Of a DNA stretch of 64,000 bases, positions 46,600-58,314 are shown piece after piece. The DNA lies in assembly GCA_947650285.1 (NCBI GenBank), contig CANTFL010000090.1, positions 620,001-684,000 on the forward strand. Direction: 5' to 3'. This stretch comes from Hyaloperonospora brassicae (Eukaryota > Oomycota > Peronosporomycetes > Peronosporales > Peronosporaceae). Every line of letters begins with the position of its first letter. Position 1 is the first letter of the stretch. The notes under the pieces are model-generated. The model was not told the origin of the DNA. It did no database searches and worked only from the letters and a program-made list of their open reading frames with translations. A program made the translations under genes and the position numbers.

Positions 46600-49500
46600 C
46601 TTGAGTTTACTAGGACGTGGGGGATTTTTCCCCAATTATCTGGGGCATTTTTTTATTTTCTCTACATTTTAACAGGTTTCCTTCAACAACCGGTATTAAG
46701 CAGATGGTAATTCTCAGTTGTTGAACCGACAACTGCGGAAGAAGAGGTATTTATCGCAATATATGATTTATTATAGAAGCCGCTAATTGCCTCTCACTTC
46801 TATATAGTTCACTGACTTTCATCTTACTAAAATTGCGATCGCCTATTTATATAATTAGAAATAAGCTCACAAATACCAAACTTTTCTTCTTCGAAATGAA
46901 CGCTCCATTGTTACACATACCTTGAAGTTTCACATTCAGTTACACCAGCACGGATGTTTTGCTTCACACTAGAAATTGGTGCAGCCTTTTTGGCAAGCGG
47001 TAATAGATGAAGCACCTACATCAATCGAGAAATCAATGAAGCCCTTATTAACATAAAATTAGAGGAATAATTGTAGAGCAAATTAACTTTGTATCTTGAT
47101 ACGCTACGGGCAGCTAAGGTCGATAGCTCATTTACAAAGCATCGAAGCGATTTTTCTATTGTTGATTGTAAAGTCAATCGTTTAAGTTTCAGGTTTAGAT
47201 TTTTTCTCTATGGGGCCTATTGCATATTATAGTTGTGATGAAACATTTGCACCCTGTACGTCAATGTGGTGACTCTGGCGAAACAAGACACTTAGAAAAA
47301 GATGTCGAATATATCTTACAAATACCGCACTGATCTTATTGGTATTGGCCAATGCTCTCGGTGACGGAGGTGAATGGAATCATTGTGGATACCCATCAAA
47401 AGTATATTAGCAGTACCAGGACATGGTAGAGCTTGCGGATCTGAACTAGTATACGGTTCAAACTTAAATATAGAAATATATGACATAATCTCATCATTCT
47501 TATTGTTTTGCTAAAAGTTACACTTATTATTGTTATTGGTAGCCTAAATTTAGCCAATTCCCACGCAAAAAAGGTATGCTAAATACCTTTTACATGAAGG
47601 GTGGTTAGGGAAAAGTAAGAGCTGAATAGTAATTTCATTTATGGCAAATTGAAAGATAAAGAAGTTCCTAATCGGGAAAAAATAAAATGTAAACTGTTAG
47701 AAGTTATTCGACCGACTATGAAAATGCCTAGGATCTCTCATGAATCGACAACCACTTGTCACCTCTCCGTGCTAATCTGTTATTGGTCCTGTACATATTT
47801 ATTGTCAGCGGTAGCTTATTAAATCTAAAATACGCACTAATGCGTTCATAAAACACCTAATTGTGCTGTTTATCTTTCGATCATATTGTTAGAAGGTCAC
47901 ATTATAATATTTGAATTGTGTGTAACACTTTTATTATACAATTTGCTTTTCCTGTCGCATTGGCAGTGTCCATGAGTAGTCGTATTAGATACAGCATTTT
48001 ATAATAGCCATGCATTACAATAACGTTTTAGTTATTTAATGATGTATGGCATTATTGGATGGATGAGTAAAGGCGGATGGTGGGAATTAAGCCCCTTTAC
48101 ACTATTATCAATTTATTGTAACTAATTAGGCAGGGGCAAATCGGGTTTAGTAGGATCGAGACTTAAGAGATAACCTGAAGAGCACAAATTGAATGAGAAA
48201 AAATGATTGAGAGATCATGAGTAATCCGTGAACCCCAAAAAATATCTAAGTGAAACTCGGATTCAAAGGGAAAGGAAAGAATGGACATAAGTTCAAGCGA
48301 TGTCGATTTGCAAGAATCAAAGCATACATTTGAACCTATTAATTTTCATGTCTTTCGATTTAGTGGTTAAGCGCCACAAGTTTGCGGTCCTGGTGTTAAT
48401 TACGCTCTACTTATACACAGCTTGACCATTAACATTGATTGCAATCAACATCTTCGAGTTCTATAGTGTGGGATTAGTCACTCGACTTAGGTGCGTGAGG
48501 AGCGTCCGAAACTCAAGTTCGCTTGGAATCTAACACCGGAAACATCCAAAAAGTGGTTGACGGAATGATAGTGATCAGGTAGTATTTGGAGGCGGTAAGA
48601 AATGAGCAAGCGGAACAAACCTGGTCCCTCCACAATGTGTGCGTTATAAGTGACCCGAATCGGCGTTAGCCGTGGCCACAATCAGACCCTGATAGCAAAT
48701 TAAAACGTACCAATTAGGGAATAATCTTAAAAATTAAACAAAAGCTTAAGCCAAAATACAAACGCGTTTGCCGTAACCCGCATTACCTAACCTATCGAAA
48801 TAGGGTTCCACCAGAACCGGGCGACGGTATGGAAGACGTAAATAGTAATTATAATAGGGACCACCCAAGAAGTTGCTGTATATAAATACAATCCTATGGC
48901 ACAAAAAAGAAACCTAAAAACTGCAAATCCAGGTCAAGCATGCAAAGCACCAACCTTAATTAAAAAGAGAAGGCCAAAATCGTCAAATATATTGATCCAA
49001 TAGCCATTTGTAAAGCTGTCGCAGGGTTAAAATTGGAATGGCGAAGGCTGCGGCTTACTAAGGCTTAATATAATCACTACGTATGAGTTATTACAATAGC
49101 GTAAATCTGAGCTTGAATCCAATGAAGGTTCACTGCAGCATCATTACACTGGATATTTTGATGGACCCAGAGAAATCAAAATACATTCGTTTAAATAGTC
49201 ATATAGAAAACGCAAGAAGTATATATCCATACGCTTCTTGCGCCGACACTTTCGGTTCGACATGGAAGAAATCACCAATCTCCAATCACAGAATTGAAGC
49301 ACACAGAGGTGTTAAACGGTTGATCCATGGGGCTCAGACGTGAGCAGCAAATAAACACATAAAGGGATGGATGACGTATCCAAAAACGCCACTCCCATGA
49401 AGACAGACAACGGCAGCCCCGGGAAGGTGTTTAATTCGGTATCTCGAAAATTGCATTGTGCTAATGACGAAAACGATGGTCGGCATTGACAGGAAGATGA

Positions 49501-52500
49501 TGCTGGCCCATTGCGAGGACGCGACTCCACATAGCAACGTTGTGCCCGAGTCTAGTCCCAAGAGTGATGACGTGAACACGGAGTTGTCAGGTTTGACGAA
49601 AGGTGCAGAATTCTCACTACACTTATTTTAGCCAAGTAATAGGTACCAAAACACCAGCAATGAAAGGCGCAGAAACATTTGGGCATTTTAAATGGGCCGA
49701 TTGGGTAAAATTACAAAGGCTCCAACAAGCTGTGAACATGAGACAGAAAAGAAAATCAAGCCCTGGTACTGAAGACTTGAATCTGTTTGAACGAGCGTAG
49801 ATATAGATAAAATATAGACCCCGTAATTGCATTCACAAAAACCCTAAACAAATCACAGGGCCGATAGAGACCAAGCTCGGCAAAAAGTGATGTCAGAACT
49901 GACGGCCAGGAATTCATATCCGAGGGCGTTTAATGCCTCAAAAATGATGTCTCTGTTGATGTGCATCAGTGAGGCAAGTTGATCAAACTTAGAATTGCAA
50001 AAGACGGCTTTAGAAAGTATACGGGTATGCCAGACAAACAAAGCCGAATGCAGCACGATTTGAGTGCTGAACAGCGGCTAGGTGTAGACTAGAGTGTAGA
50101 ATTCAAGCCGGTCGTAATGGGCGCATACAGTATGTTGAATCTCGTCCCCAAGTGTAGGCGGCTAGGACAACGTTGCACTAGGACCCAAAGAATGGTAGAT
50201 TGTCACATTTTGTTGCCGACGCAAATATATGCATGATAGTAAAGCGCGCAATGATGACAAATTGCTATCATCGCCATGGTCACAAAACTACTACAGAAAG
50301 TAAAAATGTAGTTGTTTATCTTCATGTATGATATTGAAAGTTAAAAATAAAACTAAAATAATTCAATGCATGCTGCAGAGGTCATTATGCACATAATCGC
50401 TGAACGTCGAGTCTCTCGGCGCAATACAAACACGCAGAAGAATATAATTTAACTTCGCTGGGTTTTTTATTATATTCGTCACTTTTAAAACGGTCGGTCA
50501 AATGACTGAAGCTTGCGCTCTATATAGTGTACGTGCCTTGTAACCGACCCCGGTAACCGAATGGAAATGTACTGGCACCGGGACCAGGGGGTATGTGGAT
50601 TGGATTTCACGCAGGGACAGTACGATTAAACATCGACAAAGCGGAAAACAAATCTATAATATTTGGTCGCACGCGTACCCGAATAGATTCATAATTAATC
50701 TCTATATATGCTTGTCAAGTAGCAAAAGGATTTGAGTATCAAATATATATATATATGCAATTTAGTCTCATCGTAAGAAAGACTAAATCGTCATCATGGA
50801 ATAGCACCTAACAACTTTCATATAGCATATGCATGATCGATGTAAATTTTCGCGCATTAAACCATATAGATATAAACTAAATCCAAGCGATTAAATTGTT
50901 TTGTATACATTGCATATAGGCGCATTAAAATTCTCGTTTTTTGGTGCGTTGTATTCTTGATGGCTTTTTCTATTTCCAAAACTACTATCGTGCGGTACAT
51001 TTTAAAAGACTTTTGATTAATTTATGCACACACTTAGTCCCATTCTATGTAGCAATCATAGTGACTTACTCCTCTATCGATCGAGAACAAGAAGTCGGAT
51101 ACGTTTTTGGTAGATAATCATATGCATAAATTTTAAAGCTAGGTATATAAATTATGGATTTGACTTGCTACATTTGTATTTGACATCATCCTCCTATTCG
51201 AAATTTTTACACTTTTTCAGCCCGTTACTCTTGGAGACATCATATCCCTTTTTTTAACCAGGCTTACTTAATATCCAGACATGTCATACAAAAGTAAGCA
51301 TACATTACATTTAATTATGGTTAAATCGTCAAAATGATTACCGTTTTCTGCATGACGCCTTTCCATGTGATGTAGTACATATAGATTCTATATTAGTATA
51401 ATTAAGATCGAGCTAGCGTAATCATTCTCGGCAGATCTGCCTTGGGGGAGATGACTCAGGGAGACTTCAACATCTATTGTTAGCAAAAAATAGCTAATAT
51501 GTTCGTGCAGTTACAATAGCTGAAAATTCTGCCGCTACCTCTCAAAACCATGGTTGGAATATACCGGATATAGTTGTCCGTCTGCTTCCCGAAAATACCT
51601 CACCAACCCAACTGACTAAATTGATCGCGCAGCGTCAGCTGCAGGAAAATATTAAGAATGTACGGGTGTATTTACCGATTTATCGACTTGACTAGGCCAT
51701 TGCGTTGTCAAGTTTGTCAAGGCCGTATTTTTCCACATTTTATCAGCTACTATACCACGATACACTATCAACAGTTATGATAGTGTGGACACATGCGACG
51801 AGACCTTACGCATATTAAAAGTGTAAAGTATACTTTAGGGACTTGTCGATAGCGCATCGTAACGATTAATATTTTCTTAGTATGCAGCATACTATATAAT
51901 TTTTTATAAAATCATGAATAAGCGTAACACATACTGTATATAAAACTAAAATACATTGGATCCTTCATTATTACTAACTGCGTACTTTTAGGAATGACTG
52001 ATTGTTTTGTTCTCTCAATATAAGCCCCTTATCGACTAATGTGTAGCACATTTCCAACAACAAATGTCAACACAACGGGTATATAAAATGTCGACAGTGT
52101 CTGCAACGACAACAGTCATGATAATGCATACAAATTTCGATGGTATGTAGTGGTTTCACTTCGAATTTATAGTACGTTGACTTTCAGATATAGTTTTTAC
52201 AGGATGTGATAACTTTAATTCTAAAACACTGATTTACATAGGTTCGCTCGCCGAGAAACGGGACCAACCAACAAATTACAACCCTAGTCACGTTTGCAGA
52301 CTATCCTTGCATACGCTACCTTCTCTTAGGCTCGTTCATGATCACCCTTAGTCAAATGTTGCATTTACTTTCTACTGACTTTATTGTTAGAGATATATTA
52401 ATATTTGCTGCACGCGCCAAGTAGTACGTTCTACGGCGTTTATTTATCATGAGCAAACTCAAACGCGTTTATCTTAATTCAAGCGTGTTAGCACTTCCGA

Positions 52501-54860
52501 TTACTCGCACCTACTTGATATGGCCCGTATACGCGTGAAGTGTATAAATTTTTGATATTATTATATAAAAGACGCTTTCGCCTGGATCAGTACAGGAGTA
52601 TCTATTATATGCTGTAATCTACAAAAAGTGGTATCGCCTATATATCACCTCCCGTCTAGTGATGTTTTTCAAACCTGGTGTTTTGTTCCTCTATATTTCA
52701 GCTACGAGTATTTTTATCCTATCGTTATAAAAACTCCAAGTGTCGTGTTCAACACTTAAGAAGTCTTATTTCAGGTAATTGTAATAGCGATTAATGGATA
52801 GAAAGCGCATGGATCTTCATTTGATAGTGAGCAGCTGCCAACAGCCAAGTTTGTGCTGCGAAATGCAATATGTGATGAAAGTGCATCATACAGCACCGCT
52901 GGGTCATACTCGGCGACATTTAAATTACATGAAGGCGATGAAGAGAAAGTCAATTGCAAATGTGAAGCCGAGGCTCGAAGATACGAGATATTTCTAGGTC
53001 ATCACCTTGGTGCTGGTGTCATTAGCTGTTTTCAGGTCCACAAATATGAAACTGCATCTAATGTCTAGCAACATGTCCATGCAAACAATCTGCACCAACA
53101 TCTTGAGATGTAATATAGTATTGAGCTGGACGTGACGAGATATGGTAGCGACATAGGCAAGTTATTGTTGCTGTCTTTTCTTACTTATTTACACATCAAA
53201 ATTTTGTCCGATAGATGAGACGTAAACAAGTCACATTGGCAAACTCATTGAACAATCATCATTTTTTACCTAAAATCTAAATTTACGCCGTGATGCAAGT
53301 GATTTTGTTGTAGCTACGTCTTTGCAAATGCCAAAGGAACAAATATGTGAATATGTACGTTTCAAATATCTTCATTGTCAAGACTAGCAATAATTAAATT
53401 GTCAAGATATAAGCAATGATAATTTCTATCTTCATTACACAGAACGACGCTCCTCGAACGAAATACGTGGCATTGCAAAAAGAACCGAGTTACTACGACA
53501 ACTATACTATCTATCATGTGGCAGGCATTATATGTTGAACCTGAGAATTTTGAGATTGACCCACATGTTGATGTATGGTAATTTCAGGAACAAAGGTATA
53601 TCGCGCATGTGATTGTAGGCGCATGATTTGTAGTCGAAGTGGGGTGCATTTCCAAATGCTACACAGGGCAGGCTTGTCACATTTGAGTGCTATTACAGGT
53701 CATGCGTCTTACCAGACTGCTGATTAGCCGTTGTGTTAAGATTATTTTGATATTGCGTATTCCGGGATACTAAGCACACGTGAGGTTATAAAGAAGCACG
53801 TGGGAGAGCACTAAGCATAGGTTGCTTGCGTAGAGAAGAAGCCGAATTGAACCAAATTGTGTTTTATGTATTTTAATTATTCGTTATGTCCTACTTAAGC
53901 AGTATTAAATTACACATGTCTACGTAGGTTTTCACTCATCGCTCTGGTTGAGCGCGTCTAGCAACGATTGGTGGTTGAAATGGTTGGTATTATGGCCTAG
54001 ATCAACCAATAATTGGATCCGCCATAAATATTCTTTTCGAAGGGACTATATAACATCTAATTTCATGAGCCGGGTATATTATCTGATATTACCAAAATAG
54101 ATCGTATACGTATCGATATTATTTTAAAAATAATGATATGCAACGGACTGACCATGATACAAGGACTTTGTAGAACGCCTCGAACAATGCAATATTATCA
54201 TGTTGCCCTTTGACAAGTAATTGTGCCGACGGAGACGACAATTTCTGCCTAGACGACATCCCCAACAGGTCATGCATATGCTGTAGTGTTATTAAAGATA
54301 GAGGCGAGATGTTTAATCTGCTTCCTTGCTTCGTTAGAATTTCGACACATAGCGTTTAAATTATTTGATTATGCGATAGTTCTGTGGTATGACCTGCAGA
54401 TAGTCTAGCGCAAATTTACGTGACACCTCTAGTCTATTGTGTTCACACGTACTCAAGAGTTGCATGCGATACAAGTTGGTGGCAGAAAAGCGGTTTATCT
54501 GTCGCCTAGACCTCGACGCCAGGGAGATGTATTCGGGCTTATTCAGCAGCGATGACTCATAAACCGGTCGCATTAGTAAAGTCAAATAAGGCCATCATAT
54601 TTTCTAGAATCAGGTGTAAGTGGCGCTTCTGACTTAGCAATGATAGCGGCCGTGGCATCATCCGCAGCAACAATAGCTTCGACCCAAAGTAAATTTATTC
54701 ACGCCACAAATTGCGGTCTCCATGATATCTACACCGCCAGCTCCGGGCTTCACACTATTCACCCTGCGGTGCTGCAAAAATACCTAAATTACTGGGTTTA
54801 ACCTCCTCAACGATCGTCATGATCCTGGTGTTGAGTAATGCGAACTTTAGATTGTAGCTT
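46600..54860. other. AT-rich block, gene-poor
   Basis: AT-rich, stop-dense sequence with no open frame over about 90 codons. The stretch 48.3-50.1 kb is less AT-rich and is described separately. A short (TA)n tract lies near 50740. No RNA gene or regulatory site is supported. Confidence 0.55.
48420..50056 (-). pseudogene. Crumbled reading of a membrane-like protein
   Basis: Minus-strand fragments at 49853-50056, 49334-49579 and 48487-48681, plus stop-punctured stretches between them, are unusually rich in hydrophobic residues. Examples are GLIFFSVSCSQLVGAFVIL and WASIIFLSMPTIVFVI, each long enough for a membrane segment. The base composition also differs from the surrounding AT-rich DNA. This looks like the remains of a polytopic membrane-protein gene or a transposon gene, but no motif identifies it. 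Confidence 0.25.
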
Positions 54861-54877
54861 CGATATCAATGCCGGCG

Positions 54878-55279
54878 TCACGTTCCCTTGCCCGTCTTGC
54901 GGAACTTTCGGCGCAACGTATTCGCACGTTTAAATCCTGCTTCATGCTTTGCCGCAAAACCCAGCACAGCATTGAGAGCATCACCCGCCAGGGGACTCCG
55001 TCCCATTCGCTTGACAAATGCCGTCACTTTTTCAGGAAAAAAGGCACCAAGACGCCTTTCCTCATGAGCAAGTTCTATCGGTACCGAGTCGTCTTCGTTC
55101 TGAGCTGCCCTCAAAAACCTATCCGTGTCAGCATCGATAAAGGCGCCATCCGTCAAGCGGTCCACGGCAGCGGCGTTGGACTCGAGAACAGGTCTCAGAC
55201 CCCCAGTGGCAGTGGGAAGTGCGTCGCTGCATGTGAAGACAGCGGCCAGAGCTGCCGCTGCAATGAACGCAAGGCGCAT
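54878..55279 (-). CDS. Short RxLR-type secreted effector, second family member
   Basis: The product is 133 residues. Residues 1-20 are a signal peptide ending CSDA, RFLR is at 54-57, and HEERR (EER at 73-75) follows. Only 58 residues come after EER, ending in a strongly basic RRKFRKTGKG tail, so there is no WY repeat. The first 65 residues align with the 337-residue effector: both have AAAAL-AVF--SDA, then LES, R-TDG, D-DT-R-LR and D-S in step, whereas the C-terminal halves are unrelated. This points to a shared secretion/translocation module with a swapped or diverged effector domain. The gene stands alone, flanked by AT-rich DNA and a repeat-rich region. Confidence 0.88.
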   Translation of the reverse strand: MRLAFIAAAALAAVFTCSDALPTATGGLRPVLESNAAAVDRLTDGAFIDADTDRFLRAAQNEDDSVPIELAHEERRLGAFFPEKVTAFVKRMGRSPLAGDALNAVLGFAAKHEAGFKRANTLRRKFRKTGKGT

Positions 55280-55426
55280 GTGTAGTTGGTGTTTAAGTAG
55301 AGAGGAGATGGGCAGGTCGTGGTGTGCAATGACCGTTGAATTGAGAGATGAGGTACAAAGGTCAGCGTCCCTTGTTCCTCGACGAGATCGCGCAATCGGA
55401 TGAGCAGCTCCGATCCTGAAATTGGC

Positions 55427-55699
55427 TCATGGACCGGTTACGACAGCGACGCGACACGCGCTTGTAGAGTCGTACGTGGACTGTCCTGCTACAGAGCCAA
55501 GAGGCAACTCGAGCACTCCACACGTATCAACCATTGTCTTGAGCTCGACAACTGTCCACATTTTTCCGCACGCGTCTTCATCGTCAGGAGATAGCCAGGC
55601 AGTAGTGATCCGGAGGCTTTTTGGGGTCAGAGCCTGCGTGGACCCATGTACGCGGAAGCCAATGGTACTAATAAGCAGCAGTCGGCAACGTCCCAACAC
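55427..55699 (-). other. Unrecognised open frame upstream of the short RxLR gene
   Basis: The 90-codon minus-strand frame includes LSPDDEDACGKMWTVVELK and reads as plausible protein, but it has no known domain. It ends about 150 bp upstream of the effector start, in the same direction. Overlapping frames on the other strand are of similar length. I cannot tell whether it is real. Confidence 0.2.
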
Positions 55700-55917
55700 C
55701 GGTTGGCAATGACAATGAGCCCGCTGATGCGTATACTATGCGACCACCCACATCCACAACAACCGTGTGCAGCGAACACATCCATTCGATCTGCTCTGAT
55801 CGACCGGTATGTAAAAGCGATCACATACTCAAAGATACCCCAATGCTGAGCGATCGCTTCCTCAATCACATATGGCGGGGCAACTCGGCGTCATCGATCT
55901 GCGGGCTATGCGAAAAA

Positions 55918-56455
55918 GGGGAGAGGCGAGACGGCAGCAAGTGAAACAGACATGGGCAGCATGTGAGGAAGCTAGTGCGTTAAATATGCATGTTTGACCC
56001 TTTTGTGCCCAATGGTAACATACTAAATAGCTCCCAGCTCCCACTGAGCCTCTATTGAATCGTCTTGTTTTGAAGCTACTCTTACTCGCAAATTGACATA
56101 CACATGTAAGTCGTACGCACATACATACGTTGGAGCAGCGGCGAGTCGCGTCGTTTCAACGCAATTCACCCCCCTCGGTGACCCGCCATAGTCAGACTCC
56201 AACTGCGGCCTCGACACGGCGACGCGAATCGCATTTGCTCCAACGTATGTATGTGCGTACGACTAACATGTGTATGTCAATTTGCGAGTAAGAGTAGCTT
56301 CAAAACAAGACGATTCAATAGAGGCTCAGTGGGAGCTGGGAGCTATTTAGTATGTTACCATTGGGCACAAAAGGGTCAAACATGCATATTTAACGCACTA
56401 GCTTCCTCACATGCTGCCCATGTCTGTTTCACTTGCTGCCGTCTCACCTCTCCCG
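55918..56455. repeat. Fold-back inverted repeat (two ~235-bp arms)
   Basis: Arms 55918-56153 and 56219-56455 are nearly perfect reverse complements around a ~65-bp loop. Both contain the same reading (for example YHWAQKGQTCIFNA) in opposite orientation. No target duplication is evident and there is no protein of its own, as in fold-back or MITE-type elements. Confidence 0.9.
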
Positions 56456-56647
56456 CAAAAAATTTTTTTTTGCTCGCGTCCAAACTTCAATACCGCTTCA
56501 CTCAATGCTTCTTTTTTGTCTTTCTTATCGCCATGTGCTTTTGCTAGACACGTCTTTCCTGCCGTCGATTGAGTCACAGTATAGACAGGCGACCATTTCT
56601 TTTGCATGCACAGCCCACGCGAGCTCCGGGGAAATGTCGCGATTGGC

Positions 56648-56912
56648 CACTCGTGGATTCTCCCCACTTTCTACGTTGTCACCCACTTTGTAGCCACCCC
56701 GAGATATAAAACAGCAACAGTGTTGTCACGGTCTGGAGCTCACTCGCTGGAAGAAACAGTGGAATGAGGCGGCCTCATATTTTGAGTACGCGAAACACTT
56801 CACACGCAGATAGAAGCGCGACCCTCTAATGCTGTCGGTAGCCTCTTCGTTGGTCACGCCATTGTTACAGTCAAGTGGTCAAACGTTATCGTCGTCATTT
56901 TTAGATAGCATA
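56648..56912. repeat. Dispersed ~280-bp repeat, copy 2
   Basis: Same-orientation relative of 39569-39860, with small indels. It is unrecognised. Confidence 0.75.
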
Positions 56913-57658
56913 GTGAGCGCGCGAGTAGCTGAAGGACGTCAGCTGTTTGCGTAAGACGGCGCTACAATTGACCACATCGTAATTTGCGTACTGCTGCCAC
57001 TGACCAGGGCATTCCACTCTACATGACTCGAGTCACCCGCCGACTCGTCGTCGTACGCCTCACTGGTAGCACAACTCCTCTCCTACGTTAAAAAAAGACC
57101 CAGAGTGCCGTTCAACAACTGCGTGCAGAACGCGTGTTGGTGTGTGAGGTCCACTCTGAAAACGAAAGAGTCCCATTTATTCGATACCGTCGACGATTAG
57201 TAGGCGTTGCGCATTGGTCCCCTCCATTTAGTGCTTTTGCACGCCCCTGAACGATTAGGCAGCTCCAGATGCATCTGCTCCCCCCTCGCTCCTGAAGACA
57301 AAAGACCAGGGGCGGTGAAGTACTCCAGCTACATCTCTACGAACCACCAATTTCGCAACGCTCACTCAGCTGCTGTTGATCCATGGCGTCTCCTTGTCCA
57401 TCCTGCTCACGAAACACGCCACTGCGTCACGGCGATCCGCAGGCGACAATGACGGGCTGTCGGCATTATGCGCTCGAGACAAAAGACGCTGGACTCAGCT
57501 GTCACGTCAGCGTCGTCTGCAAAGTCAGCTGCATCTCCACAACGCAGAACCCATCTGACTCGCATCAAGGTGAATCGATCACCAGGTGTCGGTCGTACTT
57601 TCGCGAGCCCTTGCTTCAGTCACCTGGACTGCAGTGATCTCCTTCGGTCCATTGCGCT
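56913..57658. other. GC-richer stretch, unrecognised
   Basis: Several overlapping plus-strand frames of 60-84 codons lie at 57207-57707, Ser/Arg/His-rich, with no start context or domain that singles one out. Nothing further is supported. Confidence 0.3.
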
Positions 57659-58042
57659 TCAAGATGTCGACTCAGCAAAACCCCTCCAGTTGACCGGTAA
57701 CATGTAGTCCAAACCTACATCCCGATATGCGCCAGCTCTTGCTCCGCGTGCCGGCGCACTTCGCACTCGATCCGCTGACAACCACTCTTGAACCTCATTG
57801 CCGTTGCCTAGTGGCATCGCGACAGGATTCCCTCTGTGACTCGGCATTTCACGTGCAAATGACGTGATAAGTGCCCGTGTGGCCCTCTCCGATGCCTCGC
57901 TGATATCCCAGATCAACACATGACGACGATAGCTCAACTCGACCAGAAAGTCGCGTGTACCGCTGTACAACTCTTCCAGACCCGGATACGCTCGGACAGC
58001 ATATGGACGACACTGGTGTCTTCTGCGTGCGAGATTAGGGTG
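57659..58042 (-). pseudogene. 3' part of an unrecognised host gene split by two MULEs
   Basis: On the minus strand the reading ends at 57659 with VNWRGFAESTS. It is protein-like upstream (YSGTRDFLVELSYRRHVLIWDISEASERATRALIT). Across the 9-bp target site the reading continues on the far side of the Mutator-like element at 61418-61668. A frame change is needed near 57970, so the gene may already have been damaged or may contain an intron. I recognise no family. Confidence 0.4.
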
Positions 58043-58051
58043 GCACCAAGA

Positions 58052-58135
58052 GAACAAATCCTGAAACCAGCAGTAGATTTGTGTAAAAGTCCTGAAACCA
58101 GCACCAGTTCTGAGACGGGCCAACAAAGAGTGGGA
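58052..58135. repeat. Left TIR of the autonomous MULE
   Basis: Reverse complement of about 61325-61408. It includes an internal duplication of TCCTGAAACCAGCA (58058 and 58090). Confidence 0.9.
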
Positions 58136-58139
58136 CATA

Positions 58140-58254
58140 TGTGGACCACACATTTTATTAATGTGGTCCACATAGCCTATAAATATTTACCACCCAGTTT
58201 ATAATGTGGTCCACACATTTATTAAGTGTGGACCACACATTTATTTGGACCACA
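58140..58254. promoter_or_regulatory. Array of TGTGGWCCACA palindromes
   Basis: Four 11-bp palindromes TGTGGACCACA or TGTGGTCCACA start at 58140, 58162, 58205 and 58227, and a half-degenerate fifth (TTTGGACCACA) at 58244. They lie between the left TIR and the transposase start, and none is seen at the right end. Repeated palindromes in this position could be transposase or repressor binding sites. Confidence 0.75.
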
Positions 58255-58314
58255 TAATTTTTATGTGCGTTGTCCTAGTCAACTTTGTTATGTAGACACA
58301 TTAAATAATACACC

